DNA of 64,000 nucleotides from Metaclostridioides mangenotii (GTDB lineage: Bacteria > Bacillota > Clostridia > Peptostreptococcales > Peptostreptococcaceae), in assembly GCF_017873185.1 (NCBI RefSeq), contig NZ_JAGGJX010000001.1, positions 868,001 to 932,000 of the forward strand, read 5' to 3'. Below, in pieces: positions 1 to 8,947 of this stretch. The position numbers and the translations under genes are program-made. How positions within the stretch are numbered: the stretch's first letter is position 1; each line of letters begins with the position of its first letter. The notes under the pieces were generated by a model that made no database searches, was not told where the DNA came from, and saw only the letters and a program-made list of their open reading frames with translations.

Positions 1-1054
1 ATCTAACATCTGCACCTATTTCTGCAGCCATGATACCAGCTAAATGGGCAACTTCAATAGAGTGTTTAAGTACATTTTGTCCATAACTTGTTCTGTAGTT
101 AAGTCTACCAAGAAGTCTGATAAGCTCTGGGTGAAGTCCGTGAACACCTGTCTCAAATGCAGCTTGTTCACCGTATTCTTTGATGATATTGTCGACTTCT
201 TTTTTAGCTTTTTCTACCATTTCTTCTATTCTAGCAGGGTGTATTCTTCCATCTGCTATAAGTTTTTCAAGGGCAATTCTTGCAATTTCTCTTCTTATTG
301 GATCAAATCCTGATAAAATTACTGCTTCTGGAGTATCATCTATTATAAGATCAATACCAGTTAGAGTTTCTAAGGTTCTTATATTTCTACCTTCTCTACC
401 AATTATTCTACCTTTCATTTCATCATTAGGAAGATTTACTACTGTAACTGTAGTCTCTGCTACATGATCAGCAGCACATTTTTGAATTGCATATCCAATA
501 ATCTCTCTAGATTTTTTCTCTGCATCTTCTTTTGCTTGTGTTTCAACTTCTTTAATCATCATAGACATTTCACGTCTAACATCTCTTTCAGCATTGCTTA
601 AGATTATCTCTTTTGCTCTGTCAGATGTTATACCTGAAATACCTTCTAATTTAGATAGTTGTTGTGCTTTGATATCTTCTATTTCTATTTCTTTTGCCTC
701 TGCTAATTTAACCTTTTCTGCTAAATTAGATTCTTTGTTTTCTAATCCTTGTATTTTCTTATCTAAAACTTCTTCTTTTTGAATAACTCTTTTTTCATAT
801 CTTTGTACTTCGCTTCTTCTTTCTTTATTCTCTCTTTCAGCTTCAGATCTCCATTTGTGGATCTCTTCTTTTGCTTCTAATAATTTTTCCTTTTGTACCG
901 TTTCGGAGTCTCGATGTGCTTTATCTATTATTTCTTTAGCTAAGTTTTCAGCTTGGCCAACTTTTGCTTCAGATACGTTTTTTCTAACAATATATCCTGC
1001 TAAAATACCAATAATTGCACATATAATACCTATTACAATCTCTATGACATCCAC
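1..1054 (-). CDS. rny: Ribonuclease Y, N-terminal part (cut by window start)
   Basis: Membrane-anchored endoribonuclease that starts mRNA decay in Firmicutes. The visible protein begins with one hydrophobic helix (about residues 3-22, [16 protein letters not shown]), followed by a long Lys/Glu-rich coiled coil (about 25-190), a KH domain with the [12 protein letters not shown] loop, and the start of the HD domain ([10 protein letters not shown]). The rest of the HD domain, including its HD metal pair, lies before base 1. No in-frame ATG exists near the ribosome site: the only conventional in-frame start is a GTG at 1052-1054 that overlaps the GGAGG, so the exact start is uncertain. It lies downstream of recA and has its own strong promoter. 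Confidence 0.93.
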   Translation of the reverse strand, partial: MDVIEIVIGIICAIIGILAGYIVRKNVSEAKVGQAENLAKEIIDKAHRDSETVQKEKLLEAKEEIHKWRSEAERENKERRSEVQRYEKRVIQKEEVLDKKIQGLENKESNLAEKVKLAEAKEIEIEDIKAQQLSKLEGISGITSDRAKEIILSNAERDVRREMSMMIKEVETQAKEDAEKKSREIIGYAIQKCAADHVAETTVTVVNLPNDEMKGRIIGREGRNIRTLETLTGIDLIIDDTPEAVILSGFDPIRREIARIALEKLIADGRIHPARIEEMVEKAKKEVDNIIKEYGEQAAFETGVHGLHPELIRLLGRLNYRTSYGQNVLKHSIEVAHLAGIMAAEIGADVR

Positions 1055-1186
1055 CTCCTTTTCATTAGTTATTAAACTAAAACGTCATTTAGTATACCAA
1101 AACGTCGTAAATATGATAAAAATATCCTCATTAATTATAGTCAAACTGTTCTATCTAATTAAATTTATATATTTTACCCTCTTTTA

Positions 1187-1215
1187 ATTTTATAATCTTT
1201 TCTATATTGTGTCAA
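1187..1215 (-). promoter_or_regulatory. Promoter of rny
   Basis: On the minus strand TTGACA (1210-1215) and TAAAAT (1187-1192) are separated by exactly 17 bases, a near-consensus vegetative sigma-A promoter. It lies in the recA-rny gap about 130 bases upstream of the rny ribosome site, so rny has a longish 5' leader and need not depend on recA transcription. Confidence 0.75.
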
Positions 1216-1275
1216 GCTAATCAGGAGTGTGGAATGCCTTTTATTACTTATTAATTATATATAATCTTCTTAAGT

Positions 1276-2340
1276 CTATTGTTCAATTTTAACTTGTTCT
1301 ACATCTACCTTTTTCTTTTTGTCTTCGCCATCTACTTCATCAGTGGCATCTAGCTCATAATACGCTCTAACTTTTTTGTTTATTTCTTCAGTTAAATCTA
1401 GATTATCTTCTAAGAATTTTTTAACATTTTCTCTACCTTGTCCTAGTTTAGTATCTTCATAATTGTACCAAGAACCAGATTTTTTAACTATATCAACATT
1501 CGCAGCTATATCAAGTAGATCTCCAGACTTAGATATACCTTCTCCATACATTATGTCGAACTCTGATTGTTTAAATGGAGGTGCAACCTTATTTTTTACA
1601 ACTTTTACCCTAGTTCTGTTGCCCACAATTTTGTCACCTTGTTTGATGCTGTCTATTCTTCTTACATCAAGTCTCACTGATGAATAGAACTTAAGAGCAC
1701 GTCCACCTGTTGTAGTCTCAGGGTTACCAAACATGATTCCAACTTTTTCTCTAAGTTGATTTATGAATATTGCTACACAGTTAGATTTTTTGATAGATCC
1801 TGTTAATTTTCTAAGAGCTTGCGACATAAGTCTAGCTTGAAGACCTACGTGAGAATCTCCCATGTCTCCATCTATCTCCGCTTTTGGAACAAGAGCTGCA
1901 ACTGAATCGACTACTATTATATCTATAGCTCCACTTCTTATAAGAGCTTCAGCTATCTCTAGTGCCTGCTCTCCAGTGTCAGGTTGTGAAATTATAAGGT
2001 TGTCTACATCAACGCCAAGCGCCTTTGCATAAATAGGGTCAAGCGCATGCTCTGCATCTATGAATGCTGCAATCCCACCCGTTCTTTGAGCCTCTGCTAC
2101 ACAGTGAAGTGCAACAGTTGTTTTACCTGATGATTCTGGTCCGTATATCTCAACTATTCTTCCCCTTGGAAGTCCACCTATACCTACAGCTATATCAAGC
2201 CCTAAAGCTCCTGTTGATATTACATCTATAGACATAGAAGTAGCTTCTCCAAGTTTCATTACAGATCCTTTTCCAAAGTCTTTTTCAATTTTCCCCAGTG
2301 CCTCGTTTAAGGCTTTTAATTTTTCTTGATCAACGCTCAT
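1276..2340 (-). CDS. recA: RecA recombinase
   Basis: ATP-dependent strand-exchange protein and co-protease for LexA self-cleavage. At 354 residues it has the usual length. Walker A is GPESSGKT at about residues 67-74, Walker B falls around [14 protein letters not shown], and the L2-region sequence [10 protein letters not shown] is intact. The C-terminal tail is rich in Asp, Glu and Lys, as expected for this family. The gene stands alone between pgsA and rny with its own promoter, and an SOS box sits between that promoter and the start codon. ATG is preceded by AAGGG about 10 bases upstream. Confidence 0.98.
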   Translation of the reverse strand: MSVDQEKLKALNEALGKIEKDFGKGSVMKLGEATSMSIDVISTGALGLDIAVGIGGLPRGRIVEIYGPESSGKTTVALHCVAEAQRTGGIAAFIDAEHALDPIYAKALGVDVDNLIISQPDTGEQALEIAEALIRSGAIDIIVVDSVAALVPKAEIDGDMGDSHVGLQARLMSQALRKLTGSIKKSNCVAIFINQLREKVGIMFGNPETTTGGRALKFYSSVRLDVRRIDSIKQGDKIVGNRTRVKVVKNKVAPPFKQSEFDIMYGEGISKSGDLLDIAANVDIVKKSGSWYNYEDTKLGQGRENVKKFLEDNLDLTEEINKKVRAYYELDATDEVDGEDKKKKVDVEQVKIEQ

Positions 2341-2370
2341 CTCAATACCATCCCTTCATATATATAAAAT

Positions 2371-2384
2371 CAAACATTTGTTCT
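2371..2384 (-). promoter_or_regulatory. LexA (SOS) box of recA
   Basis: The minus strand reads AGAACAAATGTTTG, which fits the Gram-positive LexA operator CGAAC-N4-GTTCG with two edge changes. It lies just downstream of the recA -10 box, where a bound repressor would block transcription. No lexA gene is in the window. Confidence 0.75.
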
Positions 2385-2397
2385 TTGTTGTACATTA

Positions 2398-2426
2398 ATT
2401 ATATATCATAATATTAATAGAGTCAA
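2398..2426 (-). promoter_or_regulatory. Promoter of recA
   Basis: Minus strand TTGACT (2421-2426), a 17-base spacer, then a perfect TATAAT (2398-2403). Start of transcription would fall around 2390, immediately before the LexA box. Confidence 0.85.
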
Positions 2427-2717
2427 TTTAAAAAATACATTACTCCTGATTTTTTATTTTTTATTTTCCCTATCTTATTTATTAACATTTTTGCCCTTCA
2501 TTAAACATAAAATTTCTTTCCAGAAAATAATCATATAATCTTTGTACAACACATTCAATATATAAATAGAAAATAGGCATGAAATTGAATGCGAATATCC
2601 CAAGCTTGGCTCTAGCTGCTGCTTAACCATACGCTTAATATATTATATCCAATTACATACCTATCAACTCTTAACTATTTGTATTTAAATATTATTTTTA
2701 TCCTATTTCTAAATATA
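2427..2717. other. Intergenic region pgsA-recA without recognised gene
   Basis: Together with the recA control region this is a 377-base gap. I see no ORF with a ribosome site. The only notable feature is a GC-richer island near 2590-2635 around the 10-bp palindrome CCAAGCTTGG (2600-2609). The stem is too short and lacks a U-tract, so I do not call a terminator or RNA gene. Confidence 0.4.
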
Positions 2718-3260
2718 CTATTTGCTCTCCATAAATACTTCTTTATTCTTGTATAGATACTCCCATCCAGAATAAAGAGTAAGAAGTGTAGCTATAAATA
2801 TTAGACCTGTACCAAAATTAAGCAAGTAGACATTGTAAAAATGCGCTCCTAAAAATAATACCACTATAGAAACCATCTGAGTTATCGTCTTCAGCTTTCC
2901 ACTTCCTCCAGCTGCTATAACTTTTCCATCAGCTGCAGCAATAGCTCTTAGTATACTTACTGTAAGCTCTCTAGCAACTATTATAATGACCATCCAGCTG
3001 CTTACAAGATCTACTTCAACCATACATATCAGAACCGAAATAACCAACAGCTTATCAGCAAGTGGATCCATAAATTTCCCAAAATCGGTTACTAAGTTAT
3101 CTCTTCTGGCTATATACCCGTCTAGAGCATCTGTAATAGATGCAATTATAAATATAACACTAGATATAAGGAATCTATTTGGAACTTCTAATAGAATTAA
3201 TAATACTAAAACTGGTATCAATAAGATTCTAAATAGAGTCAACTTATTGGGTAAGTTCAT
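2718..3260 (-). CDS. pgsA: CDP-diacylglycerol--glycerol-3-phosphate 3-phosphatidyltransferase
   Basis: Integral membrane enzyme making phosphatidylglycerol phosphate, the committed step to phosphatidylglycerol and cardiolipin. The CDP-alcohol phosphotransferase motif is complete: D44, D47-G48, A51-R52, G61, D65 and D69 in DALDGYIARR...GKFMDPLADK. About five hydrophobic segments span its 180 residues, the normal length. AAGGAG lies 8 bases before the ATG. It follows mnmH by 38 bases, probably in the ftsK-mnmH-pgsA unit. The pgsA-recA neighbourhood is common in Firmicutes. Confidence 0.96.
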   Translation of the reverse strand: MNLPNKLTLFRILLIPVLVLLILLEVPNRFLISSVIFIIASITDALDGYIARRDNLVTDFGKFMDPLADKLLVISVLICMVEVDLVSSWMVIIIVARELTVSILRAIAAADGKVIAAGGSGKLKTITQMVSIVVLFLGAHFYNVYLLNFGTGLIFIATLLTLYSGWEYLYKNKEVFMESK

Positions 3261-3298
3261 ATAAACATCTCCTTAAATTTACAATAATATCTTAAATT

Positions 3299-4348
3299 CT
3301 AACTGTCTTTTACAATCAATCGATTGTAGTAATCTAATACTTTAACTAAAGCTTTAGATTCATCATCAAAATTTATAACTTCGTCGTATTCATACTTTTC
3401 TATAGAGTGTGTGTAAAGCGGGTCGTAGTATTCAAGTAAATACCTCTCTACTACTTCTTCATATTTTTTAGTCTCTAAAAGTTCAATGTACTCATCTACT
3501 ACTTTATTGCTTAGTCTTTTTCTAAATTTGTTTATGCACTCTTTAAGATCATCTATATTATCCTCATTTTTAGAATAAATATAATCTCTACACAACCTAT
3601 CTACCCTGTTTTTTAGGCTAACTTCAAGTATTATATGTTGACAATCGCCTATCATAGACTCATATATCTCGTTCGGTACAGAGTTATGACCTACACGCTT
3701 GCTTTCACTTTCAACAAAGATAAAATCTTTTTTTGAAAAATATAGTTTTTCAAATATTTCTGTCTCAAATAACTTTTGAGATGGAGATTTCTCTTCAAAT
3801 GTTATAAACCCAAAAATAGATCCACTATTTTTAGCTATTCCTTCAAGGTCTAATACGTCTACATTTTTTTCTTCCAACATATGAAGTAAATCTGTTTTAC
3901 CTACGCCTGTAAGTCCATGTACTGATACAAGTTTCTTTTTCTCCATAGCAGTCTTAAAATAATCTAAAACAAAGTTTCTGTACGACTTGTATCCACCTTC
4001 TAGTTGGTAGACATTTACGCCTAGAGATGATATGACATTGGTAATGCTTCCGCTTCTCATCCCACCTCTTGCACAGTAAACAACCATATTATCGTATTCA
4101 TTTGCAAGCTTAGAAAGCTCTAAATACATATCTTTAAGTTTATATGATACGTAATCAAAGCCTTTCTGTATAGCTTCATGTTTTCCAAGCATCTTATATA
4201 TAGTACCTACATCTTTGTGCTCATCGTTCATAAATAGAGGCATGTTTATAGCATTTAATATATGGTCTTCCTCATACTCGCTTTCCGTTCTTACATCTAC
4301 AAAAATTACTTTTTCTAAGTTTAGAGCTTCTTCAATCTCTACTGTCAT
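3299..4348 (-). CDS. mnmH: tRNA 2-selenouridine synthase (MnmH/SelU)
   Basis: Converts 2-thiouridine at the wobble base of some tRNAs to 2-selenouridine using selenophosphate, through a geranylated intermediate. The N-terminal rhodanese domain (about 1-130) carries the catalytic cysteine C92 in VVYCARGGMRSG. A P-loop domain follows with GLTGVGKT at 145-152, as in all MnmH proteins; the 349-residue length fits. Its ATG directly abuts the ftsK stop codon, so the two are translationally coupled. The substrate tRNA thiolation comes from MnmA, also encoded here (59.3-60.4 kb). The selenophosphate synthase gene selD is not in this window. Use of selenium by the organism is inferred. Confidence 0.92.
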   Translation of the reverse strand: MTVEIEEALNLEKVIFVDVRTESEYEEDHILNAINMPLFMNDEHKDVGTIYKMLGKHEAIQKGFDYVSYKLKDMYLELSKLANEYDNMVVYCARGGMRSGSITNVISSLGVNVYQLEGGYKSYRNFVLDYFKTAMEKKKLVSVHGLTGVGKTDLLHMLEEKNVDVLDLEGIAKNSGSIFGFITFEEKSPSQKLFETEIFEKLYFSKKDFIFVESESKRVGHNSVPNEIYESMIGDCQHIILEVSLKNRVDRLCRDYIYSKNEDNIDDLKECINKFRKRLSNKVVDEYIELLETKKYEEVVERYLLEYYDPLYTHSIEKYEYDEVINFDDESKALVKVLDYYNRLIVKDS

Positions 4349-6790
4349 CTAATTTTCACCTTCTAAATCCTCTTTACTTATTAATACTTTTCTAGGTTTG
4401 CTTCCTTCACTTTGACCGACTATTCCTCTTTCTTCCATTGAGTCTATGAGTCTAGCAGCTCTGTTAAATCCTATTTTAAACCTTCTCTGTAACATAGATG
4501 CTGATGCTTGACCGCTATCTACTACGAGTTCTATAGCCTCATGTAGAAACTCATCTTCATCATCTGTTTTAGAAGTAGTGACCTTAGAAATTGTCTCAAT
4601 TATGTCTTCTTCATACTGTACTTCGTCTTTAACTTGATCTTTAACGAAATCTATAACTCTCTCAGATTCGCCTTCAGATATAAATGCACCTTGAAGTCTT
4701 ACTGGCTTTGCCGCACCTAGTGGGTAGAATAGCATATCTCCCTTTCCTAGAAGTTTTTCAGCTCCACCTGTATCTAGTATAGTTCTTGAATCTGTCTGTG
4801 ATGAAACAGCAAAAGCTATTCTAGATGGTATATTTGCTTTGATTACACCTGTGATTACATCTACTGATGGTCTTTGAGTAGCTACAATCAAGTGCATTCC
4901 AGCGGCTCTTGCCATCTGAGCTAATCTACATATATAATCCTCAACATCATTTGCACTCGCCATCATTAAATCTGCAAGCTCATCTATTATTATTACTATC
5001 TTAGGTAGTTTATCATCTACTACCTTTTCATTGTATCCGCCAATATCTTTAACTTGGTTTTCTGCAAATAGTTTGTATCTTCTATTCATCTCTACTACCG
5101 CCCAGTTAAGAGCATTTGCAGCTTTCTTTGGATCAGTTACAACTGGTATAAGTAAATGTGGTATACCGTTGTAGTTTGCAAGTTCAACAACTTTTGGATC
5201 TATTAAAAGAAGTTTTACTTCATCAGGATTTGCCTTGTAAAGTATACTACTTATAAGCGTATTTACACACACACTCTTACCTGATCCTGTAGAACCAGCT
5301 ATAAGAAGGTGAGGCATCTTTCCTATATCTCCAATTATTATATTTCCTGCAACATCTTTACCAAGACCCATTGCTAGTGGAGAATTGAAATTATTAAATT
5401 CATCACTCTCTAGAATCTCTCTAGCAGTTACCATTTGAGCCTCTTCATTTGGAACTTCTATTCCTATTGCGCTTTTTCCAGGTATAGGAGCTTCTATTCT
5501 TATACTCTTTGCAGCTAAGCTAAGAGCTATATCATCTGTCAGGTTAACTATCTTGCTAACTTTTACACCAGGACTTGGCTGTATTTCGTATCTAGTTATT
5601 GTAGGCCCAACAGTTACTTGATTGATTTTGGCTTCTACTCCGAAATCAGCAAGCGTCTTTTCAAGCAGGGCAGCATTTTTTAATACTTTTTTCTTGCCGT
5701 TTTCATCTGCTTTTTTAGGAGCCTTGTTTAAAAGATCTACGCTAGGCTTTTTGTAATTATCATAGTTTGTTTTTTCAACTCCCATAGGTTGAGTTGAATC
5801 AAAGATCTTAATATCATCAGTACTGTTACTATTTCTTGTTTTATTTAAATCAGCAACTGTTGCATTGCTCTTCTCTTCAACTTTATCAGGTTTATCCCCT
5901 GCTTTTTGTAATTCTTTAAGTACATCTAATTCCGGCATACTTGCTGTTCCCTCTAATATTTCAAGGTATTCATCTTCTGCCTTATTAAATCCAACAATCT
6001 TGATAGTTTTATCATCTACATTGTCGTCTAATACATCCTCATCTACTACATTACTATCATCTACATTTGTTGTTCCTTCATTATCTTGGTTTTTAGAAAA
6101 CATCTTTTTGAAAAAACCTGTTTTTTGAGGAACAGTAGCTTCATCAACTTCATCTGTCATAATATTTACGGCTGACTTTTTCATACTAGCCATCTTTTCT
6201 TTAAAGCTCATCTTACTAGCTTCAGGATTGTTTGACATAAATTTTAGTCCATTTATCATATCTTTTATAGATATATTGAAGATAAATAAAACTGCTAATA
6301 TAAGCATAAATAAACTTATAAGCCATGCGCCAAATATACCAAATACTTTAGTCATATAAAATGATATTGTACTGGAAATAAGTCCACAACCTGTGCCCTT
6401 TACCCCCATATCCATAACATCACTTATCATGCTAGCCTTAAGTGGACTATCCACTGGAAGACTTCGCACATTTAATAAACCATAAAATACGAATATAAAC
6501 AATATTGCTACATAATATAGTTTGGTCTTTCTAAATCTGTATATGTATTCGTTGCCATCGAAAAATCCCAATATTCCTGTAAGGATAAATAATAAAGGAA
6601 TTACTATAGAAAGTCCACCAAATAGACCTTTAAATAGACTCTGCATCACTGATGGCAGCCATCCATTCGTATTAGAATTTAAACTATATAAAAGAAAAAT
6701 TCCTATAAATATTGTAATCAGATTATGGTATTCAGAATTAAAGCCTAACTTACTGCCTTTCTTTTTTTTCTTTTTCTTCTTAGTGGCCAT
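4349..6790 (-). CDS. ftsK: FtsK/SpoIIIE family DNA translocase
   Basis: Septal ATP-driven DNA pump that clears chromosomes from the division or sporulation septum. After a lysine-rich start (eight lysines in a row from residue 4) come about four membrane helices (24-170), an acidic low-complexity linker (about 210-360), the alpha/beta motor with Walker A GSTGSGKS at 499-506, and a C-terminal winged-helix gamma domain (about 745-805) that reads KOPS/SRS-type sequences. At 813 residues it matches SpoIIIE-like proteins. A spore former would use it for forespore chromosome import, but the sequence cannot separate FtsK from SpoIIIE roles. A homopolymer-rich start region (6757-6790) is a possible slippage site. 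Confidence 0.95.
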   Translation of the reverse strand: MATKKKKKKKKGSKLGFNSEYHNLITIFIGIFLLYSLNSNTNGWLPSVMQSLFKGLFGGLSIVIPLLFILTGILGFFDGNEYIYRFRKTKLYYVAILFIFVFYGLLNVRSLPVDSPLKASMISDVMDMGVKGTGCGLISSTISFYMTKVFGIFGAWLISLFMLILAVLFIFNISIKDMINGLKFMSNNPEASKMSFKEKMASMKKSAVNIMTDEVDEATVPQKTGFFKKMFSKNQDNEGTTNVDDSNVVDEDVLDDNVDDKTIKIVGFNKAEDEYLEILEGTASMPELDVLKELQKAGDKPDKVEEKSNATVADLNKTRNSNSTDDIKIFDSTQPMGVEKTNYDNYKKPSVDLLNKAPKKADENGKKKVLKNAALLEKTLADFGVEAKINQVTVGPTITRYEIQPSPGVKVSKIVNLTDDIALSLAAKSIRIEAPIPGKSAIGIEVPNEEAQMVTAREILESDEFNNFNSPLAMGLGKDVAGNIIIGDIGKMPHLLIAGSTGSGKSVCVNTLISSILYKANPDEVKLLLIDPKVVELANYNGIPHLLIPVVTDPKKAANALNWAVVEMNRRYKLFAENQVKDIGGYNEKVVDDKLPKIVIIIDELADLMMASANDVEDYICRLAQMARAAGMHLIVATQRPSVDVITGVIKANIPSRIAFAVSSQTDSRTILDTGGAEKLLGKGDMLFYPLGAAKPVRLQGAFISEGESERVIDFVKDQVKDEVQYEEDIIETISKVTTSKTDDEDEFLHEAIELVVDSGQASASMLQRRFKIGFNRAARLIDSMEERGIVGQSEGSKPRKVLISKEDLEGEN

Positions 6791-6826
6791 AAAAAATCAC
6801 TCCCCATTTTTACATGTTTAAGCCTT

Positions 6827-6861
6827 AAAAACAAAAAGTGCTAATGTCTAAACACTAACAC
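6827..6861 (-). terminator. Hairpin with U-tract upstream of ftsK
   Basis: The minus-strand RNA forms a 9-bp stem (6853-6861 with 6838-6846, two G-U pairs) with a 6-base loop and then UUUUUGUUUUU (6827-6837). It fits an intrinsic terminator for the upstream tepA gene. Because a TATAAT lies upstream of it, it could also act in the ftsK leader. Confidence 0.65.
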
Positions 6862-6879
6862 CTCTGTTTTGCTTACATA

Positions 6880-6909
6880 ATTATAGCATAAAGTATCTAA
6901 AATAAACAA
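6880..6909 (-). promoter_or_regulatory. Putative promoter upstream of ftsK
   Basis: Minus strand TTGTTT (6904-6909), 18-base spacer, perfect TATAAT (6880-6885). The -35 match is weak. Any transcript would meet the hairpin/U-tract at 6827-6861 before reaching ftsK. Confidence 0.45.
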
Positions 6910-6941
6910 ACTTATTTGATTTCGTTACAAATTAGTAATCT

Positions 6942-7652
6942 TTAAACCTCTTCTTCATTTATTAATTCTCTCAGTTTATTTATTGCGTCTTTAAGCCCAC
7001 CGACCTCATCTATTAATCCGTACTCTACTGCTTCTTTTCCAATTAGTACACTTCCTACATCGCTAACGAGTTCATCTCTAGAATGCATAAGTCCTTCTAT
7101 ATCCTCTTTTTTTATATTTGAAGTTCTAGTTATAAACTGTGTGATTCTCTCCTGCATCTTTTTAAAATACTCAAATGTCTCGTTTACACCTATTACTAGA
7201 CCTGTTGTCCTAACTGGATGAATTACCATAGTAGCTGTTGGCGCAATAAAAGAGTAATCCCCAGCAGTAGCTAATGGGACACCTATACTGTGGCTTCCTC
7301 CTAGTACGAGTGATACAACTTTTTTTGATAAACTGTTTATTAACTCTGCAATCGCAAGTCCAGCTTCAATATCTCCACCCATGGTATTTAATATAACAAG
7401 AACCCCCTTGGTTTCATCACTCTCTTCAACTGCATATAAAAGTGGGATTAGATGTTCGTATTTTGTAGCCTTTTTTTGAGGGTTGTTCATATAATGACCC
7501 TCAATTTCTCCGATTATAGTAATACACTCTATATCTCTACTCGTATCTGGGATTCCATTTGGTCTACCAAGTTCCTTTATATTCTCCAAATCTTCATCTT
7601 CGAAAGTATCCTCGGATTCATCTTCATTAATATTATTCTTATAATTCTCCAT
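6942..7652 (-). CDS. tepA: TepA-type ClpP-like serine protease
   Basis: ClpP/crotonase-fold protease of the TepA (YmfB) group, linked in Bacillus to protein translocation and spore protein quality control. The motif GGSHSIGVPLA gives the nucleophile S122 and the His is in IHPVR (H145); NTMGGDIEAG forms the oxyanion-hole region. The N terminus is acidic and likely disordered. I start at ATG 7650-7652 (236 residues) because GGAG lies 8 bases upstream; the TTG six codons earlier overlaps that site. In Bacillus tepA also neighbours spoIIIE, which supports the name. Confidence 0.88.
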   Translation of the reverse strand: MENYKNNINEDESEDTFEDEDLENIKELGRPNGIPDTSRDIECITIIGEIEGHYMNNPQKKATKYEHLIPLLYAVEESDETKGVLVILNTMGGDIEAGLAIAELINSLSKKVVSLVLGGSHSIGVPLATAGDYSFIAPTATMVIHPVRTTGLVIGVNETFEYFKKMQERITQFITRTSNIKKEDIEGLMHSRDELVSDVGSVLIGKEAVEYGLIDEVGGLKDAINKLRELINEEEV

Positions 7653-7730
7653 AATAAATGCTCCTATCAATAAATATATTTAACTTAGTTTTACCAAAAT
7701 CGCTAAATATATCTACTAAAAATATAACTA

Positions 7731-7759
7731 TTGACATTATTAAATCAAAATGTTAAATT
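7731..7759 (+). promoter_or_regulatory. Promoter of the TetR regulator gene
   Basis: TTGACA (7731-7736), 17 bases, then TTAAAT (7754-7759). The palindromic operator begins four bases after this -10 box, so a bound dimer would block initiation. This indicates autorepression. Confidence 0.65.
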
Positions 7760-7763
7760 AAAC

Positions 7764-7780
7764 ATACCAACGGTTGGTAT
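7764..7780 (+). promoter_or_regulatory. TetR operator 1 (autoregulatory)
   Basis: Perfect 17-bp palindrome ATACCAAC-G-GTTGGTAT with a single central base, lying between promoter and start of the TetR gene. The identical 17 bases recur at 8521-8537. Size and symmetry are typical of TetR-family operators. Confidence 0.85.
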
Positions 7781-7800
7781 AAAGGGGGTATTATAAAGCT

Positions 7801-8454
7801 ATGTCAAGAAATAAATATCCAGAGCAAACTGTAGAGCAGATATTGGCTATATCTACTACTCTATTTAATAAAAACGGCTATGAAAAAACTACTATACAAG
7901 ATATTTTAAATGAATTAAAGATGTCAAAAGGCGCTATATATCACCACTTTAAATCAAAAGAAGATATACTAAACGCGATTATAGAGAGGCGTTCTAGTTA
8001 CGCGAAAGATCTTTTAAATAGCTTGATCGTAAATACAAAAGCAGAAAATGCAAAAGAAAAGTTAAAAAAGATCATACTAGAAATTTCAAAAGATAAGGAA
8101 AACCATTCAATTGATACCATTTTATCATCTCAAATTAAAAATCCTCAATTTGTGGTTGCTGGTATTCAAGCTTCTGTTATTGATGACGCCCAGATTATTT
8201 CTAAGTTATTTATAGAAGGAAGAGAAGATGGCTCAATTAAAACTGAGTATCCTCTTGAATGCAGTGAAGTTTTTATGCTTCTTATCAATATATGGATAAA
8301 TCCAGTTATATATAGTCGATCCATAGAAGAAACAAAACAGAGGTTAATTGTACTGCAAAACCTAATGAAACAACTTGGTGCTGATATAATAACTGATGAA
8401 ATAATCGATATATTCGTTAATACCTATAAAAATATGAATGCTTTTAAAAATTAA
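7801..8454 (+). CDS. TetR/AcrR family transcriptional regulator
   Basis: A 217-residue repressor-type protein. The N-terminal helix-turn-helix is clear (about 11-55), with TTIQDILNELKMSKGAIYHHFKSKEDI matching the TetR signature in which Tyr-His contacts DNA. The C-terminal ligand-binding domain (60-217) is not similar enough to any subgroup that I can name, so the inducer is unknown. GGGGG lies about 12 bases before the ATG, which is rather far. It is followed by a small membrane protein gene preceded by the same operator, so that gene is the likely target. Both genes run opposite to most neighbours. Confidence 0.9.
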   Translation: MSRNKYPEQTVEQILAISTTLFNKNGYEKTTIQDILNELKMSKGAIYHHFKSKEDILNAIIERRSSYAKDLLNSLIVNTKAENAKEKLKKIILEISKDKENHSIDTILSSQIKNPQFVVAGIQASVIDDAQIISKLFIEGREDGSIKTEYPLECSEVFMLLINIWINPVIYSRSIEETKQRLIVLQNLMKQLGADIITDEIIDIFVNTYKNMNAFKN

Positions 8455-8520
8455 ATAAATTTCAATTATTCTTTTTGTAAAGCTACAATTTTATGAAAAG
8501 AATATATTTTACTTTTATAC

Positions 8521-8537
8521 ATACCAACGGTTGGTAT
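8521..8537 (+). promoter_or_regulatory. TetR operator 2, overlapping the -10 of the small membrane protein gene
   Basis: An exact copy of the 17-bp palindrome at 7764-7780. Its last three bases form the start of a TATAAT (8535-8540), so the operator covers the promoter spacer. The -35 match is poor. A ribosome site (TGGAGG) and the ATG at 8561 follow at once. Confidence 0.85.
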
Positions 8538-8560
8538 AATAAATATATAATGGAGGCAAA

Positions 8561-8827
8561 ATGAAAAATTATAACAAAAACTTAATAGATAAAACAAAAG
8601 ATATATCTCAAAAATCATTAGAAAAATCTTTTAAAAAGGTTAATATTTTAACTTCTCCACCAGCTCATATCAATAGAATAGGCTGCAATGTGGGTAAAAC
8701 CCTAGGTGTTATCATGATTGTAGTTGGGGCTATAGAAATAGTTAAGGGTAAGTCATTATTGGGCTCTGGTAGCTGTATTGCGGGTGTATCTACAATAGTT
8801 TCAAATTTTATAGCTCAGAAAAAATAA
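8561..8827 (+). CDS. Small membrane protein of unknown function, TetR-controlled
   Basis: I do not recognise this 88-residue protein. A charged, Lys-rich N-terminal third (1-30) is followed by about two short hydrophobic, glycine-containing segments (LGVIMIVVGAIEIV, about 50-63, and a weaker one at 68-83) and a Lys-Lys C terminus. There are two cysteines (about 44 and 74). TGGAGG lies 8 bases before the ATG. It is the only gene in the window besides the regulator with the 17-bp operator, so it is probably derepressed by the same signal. A stress or envelope role would be a guess. A long inverted repeat terminates it. Confidence 0.75.
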   Translation: MKNYNKNLIDKTKDISQKSLEKSFKKVNILTSPPAHINRIGCNVGKTLGVIMIVVGAIEIVKGKSLLGSGSCIAGVSTIVSNFIAQKK

Positions 8828-8838
8828 AGAGCTTATAG

Positions 8839-8926
8839 AAAATGGATTGAGTAATTGACTATATAATACATATATTAAATCTACAACTTTAATATATTAT
8901 AAATAATCGAATACTCAATCCATTTT
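8839..8926. terminator. Long inverted repeat, probable bidirectional terminator
   Basis: Arms of 15 bases, AAAATGGATTGAGTA (8839-8853) and its complement (8912-8926), enclose 58 bases containing a second stem (8871-8879 with 8888-8896). It lies between the convergent small membrane protein gene and aspartokinase gene. The arms end in A and T runs, so both directions could terminate. The loop is much longer than in a usual terminator. Confidence 0.6.
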
Positions 8927-8947
8927 TATATTCTTTCTAAAAGTATT

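Noticed and set aside
2581-2640. GC-richer island with CCAAGCTTGG, considered as an RNA gene or riboswitch
   Set aside because: No stem longer than five base pairs, no terminator, and no known riboswitch core recognised.
7764-8537. The two 17-bp palindromes as attachment sites or repeats flanking a mobile element
   Set aside because: They bracket only a TetR gene, are symmetrical, and sit on promoters; no integrase or transposase is nearby, so operator function explains them.
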